From Variovorax beijingensis (GTDB taxonomy: Bacteria; Pseudomonadota; Gammaproteobacteria; Burkholderiales; Burkholderiaceae_C): a stretch of DNA of 64,000 nt. Shown here piece after piece: positions 1-8,718 of the stretch. A model generated the notes under the pieces. It was not told where the DNA came from, ran no database searches, and saw only the letters and a program-made list of their open reading frames with translations. Within the stretch, counting starts at the first letter, position 1; the number at the start of each line of letters is the position of its first letter. The position numbers and the translations under genes are program-made. The stretch is taken from NCBI RefSeq assembly GCF_003951285.1, contig NZ_RXFQ01000008.1, positions 124,001 through 188,000 on the forward strand, in the 5' to 3' direction.

Positions 1-682
1 CTACGTCGGGTTCGACCAGGGCGGCCTTCTGACCGAAGCCATCACGAAGAAGCCGCACGCGGTGCTGCTGCTCGACGAAATCGAGAAGGCGCATCCGGAC
101 ATCTTCAACGTGCTGCTGCAGGTCATGGACCACGGCACCCTGACGGACAACAACGGACGCAAGGCCGACTTCCGCAACGTGATCATCGTGATGACCACCA
201 ATGCGGGTGCCGAGACCATGAACAAGGCGACCATCGGCTTCACCAACCCGCGCCAGGCGGGCGACGAGATGGCCGACATCAAGCGCCTGTTCACGCCGGA
301 GTTCCGCAACCGCCTGGATGCCACCGTGAGCTTCAAGGCGCTCGACGAGCAGATCATCCTGCGCGTGGTCGACAAGTTCCTGCTGCAGCTGGAAACGCAG
401 CTGGCCGAGAAGAAGGTCGACGTCACGTTCAGCGACGGGCTGCGCAAGCACCTGGCGAAGAAGGGCTTCGATCCGCTGATGGGCGCCCGCCCGATGCAGC
501 GCCTGATCCAGGACACGATCCGCCGCGCGCTGGCCGACGAGCTGCTGTTTGGACGCCTGATCGATGGAGGCCGCCTGTCGGTCGACATCGACGACAAGGG
601 TGAAGTGCAGCTGGACATCCAGCCGCTGCCGAAGAAGGAAGGCAAGTCCAAGCCCGAAGCCGAAGAAGCTGCTGCTGGATAA
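1..682 (+). CDS. clpA: ATP-dependent Clp protease ATP-binding subunit ClpA (3' part)
   Basis: This is the C-terminal 226 residues of ClpA, the HSP100 unfoldase that feeds substrates to ClpP; the gene enters from the left edge. The frame starts inside the second AAA+ module. The Walker B stretch LLLDEIEKAHPDIFN is followed by a sensor region (IVMTTNAG) and the arginine-finger/sensor-2 part (FTPEFRNRLDATV, GARPMQRLIQDTI), all typical of ClpA/ClpB. The tail after the AAA+ domain is short and charged, as in ClpA rather than ClpB. A terminator follows the stop codon, so it appears to end its transcription unit. Identity as ClpA is strong; the N-domain and any upstream clpS lie outside the window. 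Confidence 0.93.
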   Translation, partial: YVGFDQGGLLTEAITKKPHAVLLLDEIEKAHPDIFNVLLQVMDHGTLTDNNGRKADFRNVIIVMTTNAGAETMNKATIGFTNPRQAGDEMADIKRLFTPEFRNRLDATVSFKALDEQIILRVVDKFLLQLETQLAEKKVDVTFSDGLRKHLAKKGFDPLMGARPMQRLIQDTIRRALADELLFGRLIDGGRLSVDIDDKGEVQLDIQPLPKKEGKSKPEAEEAAAG

Positions 683-731
683 GGCGGACCGGCAAGGCCG
701 GTTCCGCGCTGTTCCTGGCAGTACGCAAAAG

Positions 732-761
732 GCCGGTAGCATTCGCTGCCGGCTTTTTTTT
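732..761 (+). terminator. Rho-independent terminator of clpA
   Basis: GCCGGTAGC and GCTGCCGGC form a stem with one G-T wobble around an ATTC loop, followed directly by eight T. It lies 50 bases after the clpA stop and separates clpA from the cardiolipin synthase gene. Confidence 0.85.
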
Positions 762-791
762 GGCCGGAATCTATCCGTACGCAGTTTTACT

Positions 792-2237
792 TTGATCCTC
801 CCCGAGCTCAGTCAGGAATGGAAAACCGGCCTCTCTCTGGCCTGGAGCGGCTATATCGCCGTGCTGTCGGTCTGGATCGTGATGCAGAAGCGCGCGCCGG
901 TGTCCACCATGAGTTGGATCCTGTCGCTCGCGCTGCTGCCGTTCGCGGGCTTCGTCATCTACTACTTCCTCGGGCCGCAGCGCCTGCGCAAGCAGCGCGT
1001 CAAGCGCTTGCGCAGCCGCGCCAGCGCACACACGCAGGCCGACCTGGCGCGCGTGCGCGACGCGGCGCAGAACGCGCCGCCGGCGCTGCAGCAGATGGCG
1101 CGGCTGGGTACCGCGGCCTGCGGGCTGCCGGTTTCCAGCGCGACGGGCGTGGCGCTGCTCTCGGGCGGTGCACGTACCTTCGACGCCATCTTTGACGCGG
1201 TGCGCGCGGCGCGCGACCACATCCACCTCGAGTACTACATCTTCGAGCCCGACAAGATCGGCACCGCGCTGCGCGACCTGCTGGTGGAGCGTGCCGGGCA
1301 GGGCGTGTCCGTGCGCCTGCTGCTCGATGCGCTGGGCTCCAAGCGCATCGGCCGCAAGTTCATGGCGCCGCTGCATGCCGCGGGCGTGCAGGTTGCGCTC
1401 TTCCATGACACGCGCATCGGCCGCCGCCTGCGTCCGGTGACCAACTACCGCACCCACCGCAAGATCGTCGTCTGCGACGGCCGCGTGGGCTTTACCGGCG
1501 GCGTCAACGTCACCGACGAGGAAGACAAGCGCACCCGGCCCGATGCCTACCATGACGTCCACCTGCGCATCGAGGGCAGCGCGGTGCGCTGGCTCCAGAC
1601 CACCTTCCTGGAGGACTGGACCTATGCCACCGGTGAGGATCTCCGTGACATCGATCACCTGATGGGCGCCATGCTGCCGCAGGTCGAGGCAGGCGACATC
1701 CCCGTGCAGATCGTGACCAGCGGTCCCGACAACATGCTGGAACCCATCCACCGCATGCATGTGGAGGCGATCCATTCGGCAAGCGAGCGGGCCTGGCTCA
1801 CCACGCCGTACTTCGTGCCCGGCGAGCCCGCCATGATGGCGCTCACCAGCGCTGCGCTGCGCGGCGTGGACGTGCGTCTCCTGGTGCCGCGGCGCAGCGA
1901 TTCGGCCATTGTGAGCGCGGCCGCGCGCTCCTACTTCGACGAGTTGATTGCGTCGGGAGTCAAGGTCTGGGAATACAAGGCGCGCATGCTGCATTCCAAG
2001 ACCTTGGTGGTCGACGACCATTGCGCGATGATCGGTACCGCGAATTTCGACAACCGCAGCTTCAGGCTCAATTTCGAAGTGAGCGCGGTGGTCTACGGCC
2101 CCGAGCTGGCACGCCCCCTGGCCGCGCAGTTCGAGACCGACCTGCACAGTTCCGGCGCGGTGCGCGCCCATCGGCCGCAGAGTTTCTGGCGCCGCCTCGG
2201 CGACGCGATTGCACGATTGTTTTCTCCCTTGCTCTGA
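792..2237 (+). CDS. cls: Cardiolipin synthase (phospholipase D family)
   Basis: This inner-membrane enzyme makes cardiolipin from two phosphatidylglycerol molecules. Two hydrophobic segments open the protein (roughly residues 12-30 and 38-58). Two PLD/HKD motifs follow: HRKIVVCDGRVGFTGG in the first half and HSKTLVVDDHCAMIGTANFD near the C-terminus, with the GxxN residues after each. From the TTG at 792 the product is 481 residues, the usual bacterial Cls length. No ATG before 882 keeps the first membrane segment, and there is no convincing ribosome-binding site, so the start is uncertain. The next gene starts on the base after the stop codon. Confidence 0.88.
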   Translation: MILPELSQEWKTGLSLAWSGYIAVLSVWIVMQKRAPVSTMSWILSLALLPFAGFVIYYFLGPQRLRKQRVKRLRSRASAHTQADLARVRDAAQNAPPALQQMARLGTAACGLPVSSATGVALLSGGARTFDAIFDAVRAARDHIHLEYYIFEPDKIGTALRDLLVERAGQGVSVRLLLDALGSKRIGRKFMAPLHAAGVQVALFHDTRIGRRLRPVTNYRTHRKIVVCDGRVGFTGGVNVTDEEDKRTRPDAYHDVHLRIEGSAVRWLQTTFLEDWTYATGEDLRDIDHLMGAMLPQVEAGDIPVQIVTSGPDNMLEPIHRMHVEAIHSASERAWLTTPYFVPGEPAMMALTSAALRGVDVRLLVPRRSDSAIVSAAARSYFDELIASGVKVWEYKARMLHSKTLVVDDHCAMIGTANFDNRSFRLNFEVSAVVYGPELARPLAAQFETDLHSSGAVRAHRPQSFWRRLGDAIARLFSPLL

Positions 2238-3677
2238 ATGAACCACACCTTTCTCTGGCACGACTACGAAACCTTCGGCGCCGTGCCGCGCCGCGACCGG
2301 CCTTCGCAGTTCGCCGCCATCCGCACCGACGCCGAACTCAACGAGATCGGCGAGCCGCTGATGATCTATTGCAAGCCGGCGCCCGACTACCTGCCCAGCC
2401 CCGAGGCCTGCCTGATCACCGGCATCACGCCCCAGGTCTGCCTGGAGCGCGGCATTCCCGAGCATGCCTTTGCCGCGCAGATCGAGAAGGCCTTCTCGCA
2501 GCCCGGCACCATCGGCGTGGGCTACAACACCATCCGCTTCGACGACGAGGTCACGCGCTTCCTGTTCTGGCGCAATCTCATCGATCCATATGCGCGCGAG
2601 TGGCAGAACGACTGCGGACGCTGGGACCTGCTCGACGTGGTGCGCCTGACCTACGCGCTGCGGCCCGAGGGCATCGAGTGGCCGAAGAAGGAAGACGGCA
2701 AGCCCAGCTTCAAGCTCGAGGACCTGGCGCGCGCCAACGGCCTGCTGCACGAGTCCGCGCACGATGCGCTGTCCGATGTGCGCGCCACCATCGCGCTGGC
2801 GCGGCTCATTCGCGACCGCCAGCCCAAGCTCTTCGAATTCGCCTTCGGCCTGCACAAGAAGGACCGCGTCGCCAGCGAGCTCGGCCTGCCGGCCATGCGC
2901 GAGACGGCGCGGCCTTTCCTGCACGTGTCGGGTATGTTCCCGGTCGAGCGCGGCTGCCTCGGTGTGATGTGGCCGCTCGCGAGCCATCCGACCAACAAGA
3001 ACGAACTGATCGCCTGGGACCTGGCCCATGACCCCAGCGAGCTGCGCGACCTCGACGTCGAGACCTTGCGCCTGCGCCTGTTCACGCGCACCGCCGACCT
3101 GCCCGAAGGCGTGGTCCGTCTGCCGGTCAAGGGCATCCACCTCAACAAGTCGCCCATGGTGGTCGGCAACCTGCGCACGCTGGCGCCCGCGATGGCCGAG
3201 CGCTGGAATGTCGACCTCGATGCGGCGCTGCGCCACGCCGCCATTGCGCGCGACCTGCCCGACATGAGCGCCATCTGGTCGCAGGTGTATGCACGGCCCA
3301 AGGAGGCGGTGCCCGATGTCGACGAAGACCTCTACGGCGGCTTCGTCGGCAACGCCGACCGGCGCCGCCTGAACCAGCTGCGCGCGCTGTCGCCCGAGGA
3401 ACTCGCCAAGGACCGCACCGGCTTTGACGACGGGCGGCTCGAGGAAATCCTCTTTCGCTACCGCGCGCGCAACTGGCCTGAGCTGCTCAGCGCCGAGGAG
3501 GCCGAACGCTGGGAGGCGCTGCGCGCCGCGCGGCTCTTCAAGGGCGAGGGCGGCGCGCGCACCATCGAGATGCTGTTCAGCGAAGTCGATGCGCTGTCCG
3601 AAACCGCGGACGAGCGGGGCGAAGAAATCCTGGGTGCGCTCTACGAGTACGCCGAGGCCATCGCGCCCGAAGCCTGA
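2238..3677 (+). CDS. sbcB: Exodeoxyribonuclease I
   Basis: A 3'-5' single-strand DNA exonuclease of recombination and mismatch repair (479 residues; E. coli ExoI is 475). The DEDD-type exonuclease motif DYETFG is at residues 9-14, VGYNTIRFDDE forms ExoII and HDALSDVRATIALA forms ExoIII. The SH3-like and C-terminal helical domains of ExoI follow, including NLRTLAP in the middle. The ATG directly abuts the cls stop, so the two genes are probably co-transcribed. It converges on the minus-strand deaminase gene, with four bases between stops. Confidence 0.95.
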   Translation: MNHTFLWHDYETFGAVPRRDRPSQFAAIRTDAELNEIGEPLMIYCKPAPDYLPSPEACLITGITPQVCLERGIPEHAFAAQIEKAFSQPGTIGVGYNTIRFDDEVTRFLFWRNLIDPYAREWQNDCGRWDLLDVVRLTYALRPEGIEWPKKEDGKPSFKLEDLARANGLLHESAHDALSDVRATIALARLIRDRQPKLFEFAFGLHKKDRVASELGLPAMRETARPFLHVSGMFPVERGCLGVMWPLASHPTNKNELIAWDLAHDPSELRDLDVETLRLRLFTRTADLPEGVVRLPVKGIHLNKSPMVVGNLRTLAPAMAERWNVDLDAALRHAAIARDLPDMSAIWSQVYARPKEAVPDVDEDLYGGFVGNADRRRLNQLRALSPEELAKDRTGFDDGRLEEILFRYRARNWPELLSAEEAERWEALRAARLFKGEGGARTIEMLFSEVDALSETADERGEEILGALYEYAEAIAPEA

Positions 3678-3681
3678 GACG

Positions 3682-4962
3682 CTAGGACTTGCGGCTCATC
3701 CAGTTGGTGGCCTGCGCGCGGCCCGGCAGGTGCAGCGCGGCTGTCGCGGCCGGTGTTTCCGCCAGCAGGCGCCCCTTGCGGAACACCTTGAGCCGCGTCG
3801 CGCGCAGCCGGATCGCCTCGACCGGATCGCGCGCCTGCAGCAGCACGAAGCTCGCGTCGCAGCCCGCCTCGAGGCCGTAGCCCTCCAGGTGCATCACGCG
3901 CGCGGCGTTGATGGTCACAGCTTCGAAGCACTGGCGGATGCCGGCCTGGCTGGTCATCTGCGCCACATGCAGGCCCATGTGCGCCACTTCGAGCATGTCG
4001 CCCGAGCCCATGCCGTACCACGGATCCATCACGCAGTCGTGGCCGAACGCGACGTTCACGCCGGCGGCCATCAGCTCGGGCACGCGCGTCATGCCGCGGC
4101 GCTTGGGGTAGGTGTCGTGGCGGCCCTGCAGCGTAATGTTGATGAGCGGGTTGGAAACCACGCTGACGCCGCTCTGCGCGATCAGCGGCAGCAGCTTGCT
4201 CGCGTAGTAGTTGTCCATCGAATGCATCGAGGTGCAGTGCGAGCCCGTCACGCGGCCCTGCATGCCGAGGCGCCAGGTCTCGGCCGACAGGGTTTCGATG
4301 TGGCGCGAGAGCGGGTCGTCCGATTCGTCGCAGTGCATGTCGACCAGCTTGCCGCGCTCGGCCGCCAGCTCCATCAGCAGCTTCACGCTGGCGGCACCAT
4401 CGGCCATGGTGCGCTCGAAATGCGGAATGCCGCCGACCACGTCCACGCCCCTGTCGAGCGCGCGCTTCAGGTTCTCGACGCCACCCTCGGAGCGCAGCAC
4501 GCCATCCTGCGGAAAGGCCACGAGCTGCAGGTCGAGGTACGGCGCGACCTTGCGCTTGACCTCGAGCAGCGCATCGACTGCGAGCAGGCTCGGGTCGCTC
4601 GTGTCCACATGCGAGCGCACGGCCAGCAGGCCCTTGGCCACCGCCCAGTCGCAATACGCCAGCGCTCGCTCGATGAGTGCGTCGGCCGTGAGCAGCGGCT
4701 TGAGTTCGCCCCACAGCGCAATGCCTTCGAGCAAGGTGCCGCTCTGGTTGACGCGCGGCAGGCCGTAGCTGAGCGTGGCATCCATGTGGAAGTGCGGATC
4801 GACGAAATGCGGCGCGAGCAGCAGGCCTTGGGCATCGAGCTTGTCGAGCGCCGGCGCGTCGAGCCCGGCGGTGACTTCGGTGATGCGGCCGCCTTGCACG
4901 GCGATCGACATGCCCGAGCGGCCGTCGGGGAGGGTGGCGTTGATGATCAGGAGATCGAGCAT
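3682..4962 (-). CDS. codA: Cytosine deaminase-type amidohydrolase (CodA family)
   Basis: A metal-dependent amidohydrolase closely related to E. coli CodA, which turns cytosine into uracil. The metal and substrate residues are in place: HFH at 57-59, HCDE with His210 and Glu213, His242, and Asp309 in FGHD. NPLINI, LQGR and DTYPKRRG also match CodA. One notable change is Cys310 directly after the metal Asp, where E. coli CodA has a second Asp (Asp314) that affects substrate choice. The natural substrate could therefore be cytosine or a related aminopyrimidine such as isocytosine. It is the last gene of the URC/nucleoside-import operon, 40 bases after the permease gene, and would supply uracil to Upp. 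Confidence 0.85.
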   Translation of the reverse strand: MLDLLIINATLPDGRSGMSIAVQGGRITEVTAGLDAPALDKLDAQGLLLAPHFVDPHFHMDATLSYGLPRVNQSGTLLEGIALWGELKPLLTADALIERALAYCDWAVAKGLLAVRSHVDTSDPSLLAVDALLEVKRKVAPYLDLQLVAFPQDGVLRSEGGVENLKRALDRGVDVVGGIPHFERTMADGAASVKLLMELAAERGKLVDMHCDESDDPLSRHIETLSAETWRLGMQGRVTGSHCTSMHSMDNYYASKLLPLIAQSGVSVVSNPLINITLQGRHDTYPKRRGMTRVPELMAAGVNVAFGHDCVMDPWYGMGSGDMLEVAHMGLHVAQMTSQAGIRQCFEAVTINAARVMHLEGYGLEAGCDASFVLLQARDPVEAIRLRATRLKVFRKGRLLAETPAATAALHLPGRAQATNWMSRKS

Positions 4963-5002
4963 CGTGAAGGTCTCCGAGATGCGGATGCAGGAGATTTTCG
5001 GT

Positions 5003-5926
5003 TCAACGCTCCCCCTTGCGATAGGGCTTCATCAGCGCTTGCGGATAGCTGGCCTTGCGCGCCACCAGCACCAGCGCGAGGATCGACAGCAGGTACGGCA
5101 GCATCAGGTAGATCTGGTAGGGCAGCAGGGCGTCGCCCGATTGCTGCAGCCGCAGCTGCAGGGCATCGAAAAACGCGAACAGCAGCGCGCCGAGCAGGGC
5201 CTTGCCTGGCCGCCAAGAGGCAAACACCACCAGCGCCACGCAGATCCAGCCGCGGCCGTTCACCATGTTGAAGAAGAAGGCGTTGAAGGCCGAGAGCGTG
5301 AGGAAGGAGCCGGCCACGCCCATCAGCGCCGAGCCCGCCACGATGGCACCGGTGCGCGTGGCCGCGACCGACACGCCCTGGCTCTCGGCCGCCTGCGGGT
5401 TCTCGCCCACCATGCGTACCGCGAGCCCGAGCGGCGTGCGGTACAGCACCCAGGCAATCGCCGGCACCAGCAGCAGCGCGAACAGCGTGAGCGCGGTCTG
5501 CGCATTGAGAATGGGCACAGGCAGCCACTCCATCGGTGCGAAGGACGTGATGGTCGGCGGCGTGTTCACCTTCGGAAAGCTCACGCGGTAGCCGAAGTAG
5601 CTGAGCGCGGTGGCCAGCAGCGTGATGCCCAGCCCCGAGACATGCTGCGACAGCGCCAGGCCCACTGTAAGAAAGGCATGCAGCAGACCGAACGCCATGC
5701 CGGTGAGCGCGGCCACGCCGACGCCGGCCCAGAGCGGCGCGCCCGCATACACCGCGAGCCAGCCGGTGAAGGCGCCCGCGACCATGATTCCCTCGATGCC
5801 GAGGTTGAGCACGCCCGCGCGCTCGCACAGCAGCACGCCCAGCGTGCCGAGGATGAGCGGCGTGGCGATGCGCAGCACCGCGACCCAGAACGCCGGATTG
5901 GCGAGGATGTCGAGCAGGTCGGTCAT
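5003..5926 (-). CDS. Nucleoside ABC transporter permease 2 (BMP/YufQ type)
   Basis: Inner-membrane permease of 307 residues with about eight hydrophobic segments and the conserved CERAGVLNLGIEGIM motif of the BPD_transp_2 family. This family is used by BMP-type nucleoside importers (B. subtilis NupQ/YufQ) and related to the ribose and branched-chain amino acid permeases. The ATG overlaps the stop of the first permease gene by four bases (ATGA), which indicates translational coupling. It pairs with the upstream permease, ATPase and binding protein; nucleoside specificity is inferred from that context and from the deaminase and Upp genes. Confidence 0.85.
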   Translation of the reverse strand: MTDLLDILANPAFWVAVLRIATPLILGTLGVLLCERAGVLNLGIEGIMVAGAFTGWLAVYAGAPLWAGVGVAALTGMAFGLLHAFLTVGLALSQHVSGLGITLLATALSYFGYRVSFPKVNTPPTITSFAPMEWLPVPILNAQTALTLFALLLVPAIAWVLYRTPLGLAVRMVGENPQAAESQGVSVAATRTGAIVAGSALMGVAGSFLTLSAFNAFFFNMVNGRGWICVALVVFASWRPGKALLGALLFAFFDALQLRLQQSGDALLPYQIYLMLPYLLSILALVLVARKASYPQALMKPYRKGER

Positions 5927-6987
5927 TTCATCCGCAGCCGGTATTGCGTCAGCAGCGTCGCCACCAGCACCGCAACCAGCGAGGCCGCGACGATCACGTC
6001 GGCGATGTAGGTCGGCACGCCCACGGCGCGGCTCATGGTGTCGGCGCCGACCAGCACGCCCGCCACGAACACGCCCGCGGTGATCACGCCCAGCGGATGC
6101 AGGCCCGCGAGCATCGCGATCACGATGCCGGTGTAGCCGTAGCCCGGCGACATGTCGAGCGTGACGTAGCTGGTGCGCCCGGCCACCTCGATGGCACCCG
6201 CAAGGCCGGCCAGCGCACCCGAAAGCAGCGCGACCATCACCACGGTGCGCGTGACGGGCACCCCGGCGAAGGCGGCGGCACGCGCATTGGCACCCACCGC
6301 GCGGATGTCGAAGCCCAGCACCGTGTACTTGAAGATCGCCCACACCATCACCGCCAGCGACACGGCCCAGACGAGCCCGGTGTGCACGCGCGTCTGGGCG
6401 ACGAGCTTGCCGAGTTCGAGCTCGGACTGCAGCGACACGCTCTGCGGCCAGCCCATGGCGCTCGGGTCCTTCATCGGCCCGTCGAGCAGCGCCGACACGC
6501 CGAGCAGCACGATGAAGTTGATCAGCAGCGTGGTCACCACCTCGTCGACGCCGAGCCTGTTCTTCATGAGCGCCGGGCCGAGCAGCAGCAGGGCGCCCGC
6601 CACGGCGGCGGCCAGCATCATCAGCGGAAACAGCAGCCAGGGCTGCAGCTCGAAGCCGGTGCCGCCATGCATGCCGCCCACGGCCACGGCCGCGAGGGCG
6701 CCCGCGAACAGCTGCCCCTCGGCGCCGATGTTGAAGAGCCGCGCCTTGAAGGCGACCGTCGCGGCCAACCCGGTGAGGATCAGCGGAATGGCGCGCGTCA
6801 GCGTCTCGCTCCACGCGAACACCGAGCCGAAGCCGCCCTGCAGCAGCAATAAATAGGTGCGGCCGACCGGCGCGCCGGCCCAGAGCACCAGCAGCGCGCT
6901 CACCGCCATGGTGAAGGCCACCGCGCCGATGGGTGCCAGCACCAGTGCGGCGCGCGAGCTTTGGTGGCGCCGTTCGAGCCGCATCAT
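5923..6987 (-). CDS. Nucleoside ABC transporter permease 1 (BMP/YufP type)
   Basis: Membrane permease of 354 residues, the longer partner typical of BMP-family importers. It has many hydrophobic segments, FKARLFNIGAEGQLFAGAL in place of the NLGIEG motif, and VDEVVTTLLINFI, which is characteristic of YufP/NupP-like permeases. The start chosen is the first of two ATGs, overlapping the ATPase stop by four bases; the second ATG, three bases on, is equally possible. It would form the membrane channel with permease 2. Confidence 0.85.
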   Translation of the reverse strand: MMRLERRHQSSRAALVLAPIGAVAFTMAVSALLVLWAGAPVGRTYLLLLQGGFGSVFAWSETLTRAIPLILTGLAATVAFKARLFNIGAEGQLFAGALAAVAVGGMHGGTGFELQPWLLFPLMMLAAAVAGALLLLGPALMKNRLGVDEVVTTLLINFIVLLGVSALLDGPMKDPSAMGWPQSVSLQSELELGKLVAQTRVHTGLVWAVSLAVMVWAIFKYTVLGFDIRAVGANARAAAFAGVPVTRTVVMVALLSGALAGLAGAIEVAGRTSYVTLDMSPGYGYTGIVIAMLAGLHPLGVITAGVFVAGVLVGADTMSRAVGVPTYIADVIVAASLVAVLVATLLTQYRLRMK

Positions 6988-8582
6988 GGCGTGGCTCCTG
7001 CGCGTTGCTGCTGCGGCGCCGCCGCGCCGGCCATCGCCAGCCCGATGGCTTCGCGCGTCCACGCCGCGGCCGGGCGCGCTTCGCCGAGGCGGCCGCCGTG
7101 CATCACGGCCACGCGGTCGCCGAGCGCGAGCACTTCGTCGAGATCATCGGAAATCACCAGCACCGCCGCACCCGCTTCGCGCGCGGCGATGAGCTGCTGC
7201 TGCACATAGGCGACGGCACCGATGTCGAGGCCCCAGGTCGGCTGGTGCGCGACGATCAGGCGCGGCGCGCGCGTCGGGTATTTCCTGTTCTCTGCGTCTT
7301 CTTCGTCCTGCTCGGGCGCCAGCAGCGCGCGCCCGAGGATCAGCTTCTGCATGTTGCCGCCCGAAAGCGAACGGGCCGGCGCCATCGGCCCCCCGCCGCG
7401 CACGTCGAATGCCTTTTCGATGCGCTGTGCATGCAGCCGCGCGGCCGCACGCCGCACGAACCATGACCAGCGCGAGAAGACCGGGCTGCGCAGCCGCTCG
7501 GACACCGCGTTCTCCCACACCGGCAGGTCGCCGACCACACCGACCGTGTGCCGGTCCTCGGGGATGCGCGCGACGCCGCGCTGCACCAGCCGGGCGGGCG
7601 AGGGCGGCAGCGCGCGACCCATCAGCAGCGCCGTGCCCGAGGTGGCGCGGCGCGTGCCGCACAGCAGCTCGGCCAGCGCCACCTGCCCGTTGCCCGAGAC
7701 GCCCGCGATGGCGGTGATTTCCCCGGCGCGCAGCGTGAGCGACACCTCGCGCAGCCGGTTCTGCCCCTGGTCCTTGTCCGATGAGGTGCTCACATGGTCG
7801 AGTACGCAGACCGCATCGCCCACCGACCTGGCGGGCCGGCGCAGCGGCGCCTCCACCGCATGCCCGACCATCCACAGCGCGAGCTGCGCCTGCGTGGTGT
7901 CGGCGGTGCGCGCCTCGGCCACCAGCTTGCCGCTGCGCAGCACGGCAATGCGCTGCGACACGCGCAGCACCTCGCCCAGCTTGTGGCTGATGAAGATCAC
8001 CGACAGGCCCTGCGCCACCATCTGCGCGAGCGTGGCGAACAGGGCCTCGCTTTCCTGCGGCGTGAGCACGGCGGTCGGCTCGTCGAGGATCAGGATGCGC
8101 GCGCCGCGGTACAGCGCCTTCAGTATCTCGACGCGCTGGCGCTCGCCGACCGAGAGGCTGCCGATCTTCGCGTCGGGCTGCACCGGCAGGCCGAAGCGCT
8201 GCGCCACCTCGAGCAGCTTCGCGCGCGCGGCGGCCCGGCGCGAGACCGGGCGCCAGAGCGCCTCCGTGCCCATCATCACGTTGTCGAGCACGCTGAGGTT
8301 GTCGGCCAGCGTGAAGTGCTGGTGCACCATGCCCACGCCCGCGGCCAGCGCCGCCTTGGGATTGCCCGGCGGCAGCGGCGCGCCGAAGACTTCGATGCTG
8401 CCTCCGTCCGCGACGTAGTGGCCGAACAGGATGGACATGAGCGTCGACTTGCCCGCGCCGTTCTCGCCCAGCAGCGCGAGCACTTCGCCCGCGTGCAGGT
8501 CGAGTGAGATGGCGTCGTTGGCGACGAGAGTGCCGAAGCGCTTGGTGATGCCCTGCAGGCGCAGGACGGTTGTGTTGTTCAT
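6984..8582 (-). CDS. Nucleoside ABC transporter ATPase, two fused NBDs (YufO/NupO type)
   Basis: A tandem ATPase of 532 residues energising the importer. The first domain has Walker A GENGAGKST (about residues 39-47), a variant signature LSVGERQ, Walker B ILILDEPTAVL and a switch His. The second domain has the degenerate Walker A GVSGNGQ, as in sugar and BMP ATPases, and signature LSGGNMQK at about 406. Between signature and Walker B of the second domain, residues about 423-439 form a charged insert (EQDEEDAENRKY) that looks extra for the family. The ribosome-binding site (AAGGAG) lies at the edge of the intergenic inverted repeat. It overlaps permease 1 by four bases. Confidence 0.87.
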   Translation of the reverse strand: MNNTTVLRLQGITKRFGTLVANDAISLDLHAGEVLALLGENGAGKSTLMSILFGHYVADGGSIEVFGAPLPPGNPKAALAAGVGMVHQHFTLADNLSVLDNVMMGTEALWRPVSRRAAARAKLLEVAQRFGLPVQPDAKIGSLSVGERQRVEILKALYRGARILILDEPTAVLTPQESEALFATLAQMVAQGLSVIFISHKLGEVLRVSQRIAVLRSGKLVAEARTADTTQAQLALWMVGHAVEAPLRRPARSVGDAVCVLDHVSTSSDKDQGQNRLREVSLTLRAGEITAIAGVSGNGQVALAELLCGTRRATSGTALLMGRALPPSPARLVQRGVARIPEDRHTVGVVGDLPVWENAVSERLRSPVFSRWSWFVRRAAARLHAQRIEKAFDVRGGGPMAPARSLSGGNMQKLILGRALLAPEQDEEDAENRKYPTRAPRLIVAHQPTWGLDIGAVAYVQQQLIAAREAGAAVLVISDDLDEVLALGDRVAVMHGGRLGEARPAAAWTREAIGLAMAGAAAPQQQRAGATP

Positions 8583-8594
8583 GAAGGCGTTGCT

Positions 8595-8706
8595 CCTTCC
8601 CCTCCCGGGGGAAGGCCGGGATGGGGGCGGGCGGCGCCCGCAACGCCACGGTGACCGATCGAAGGCCGCGTGCCCCCACCCCAACCCTCCCCCGGAAGGG
8701 GAGGGA
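8595..8706. repeat. Intergenic G/C-rich inverted repeat
   Basis: Two roughly 37-base arms (8595-8631 and 8670-8706) are imperfect inverted copies. The left contains CCCTCCCGGGGGAAGG and the right CCCTCCCCCGGAAGGGGAGG, around a unique 38-base centre. The element fills the gap between the nucleosidase and ATPase genes. It resembles short dispersed palindromic elements common in Burkholderiales intergenic DNA. The RNA would fold into a strong hairpin inside the operon transcript and might stabilise or attenuate it. Confidence 0.55.
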
Positions 8707-8718
8707 GAAAAGGCAGGA

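Noticed and set aside
771..3236. Very long open frame antisense to cls and sbcB
   Set aside because: Two recognised proteins are on the other strand. High GC leaves long stop-free frames, and the translation is low-complexity (Gly, Arg, His and Ala-rich) with no family match. The same applies to the long antisense frames at 22358-25036 and 58277-61066.
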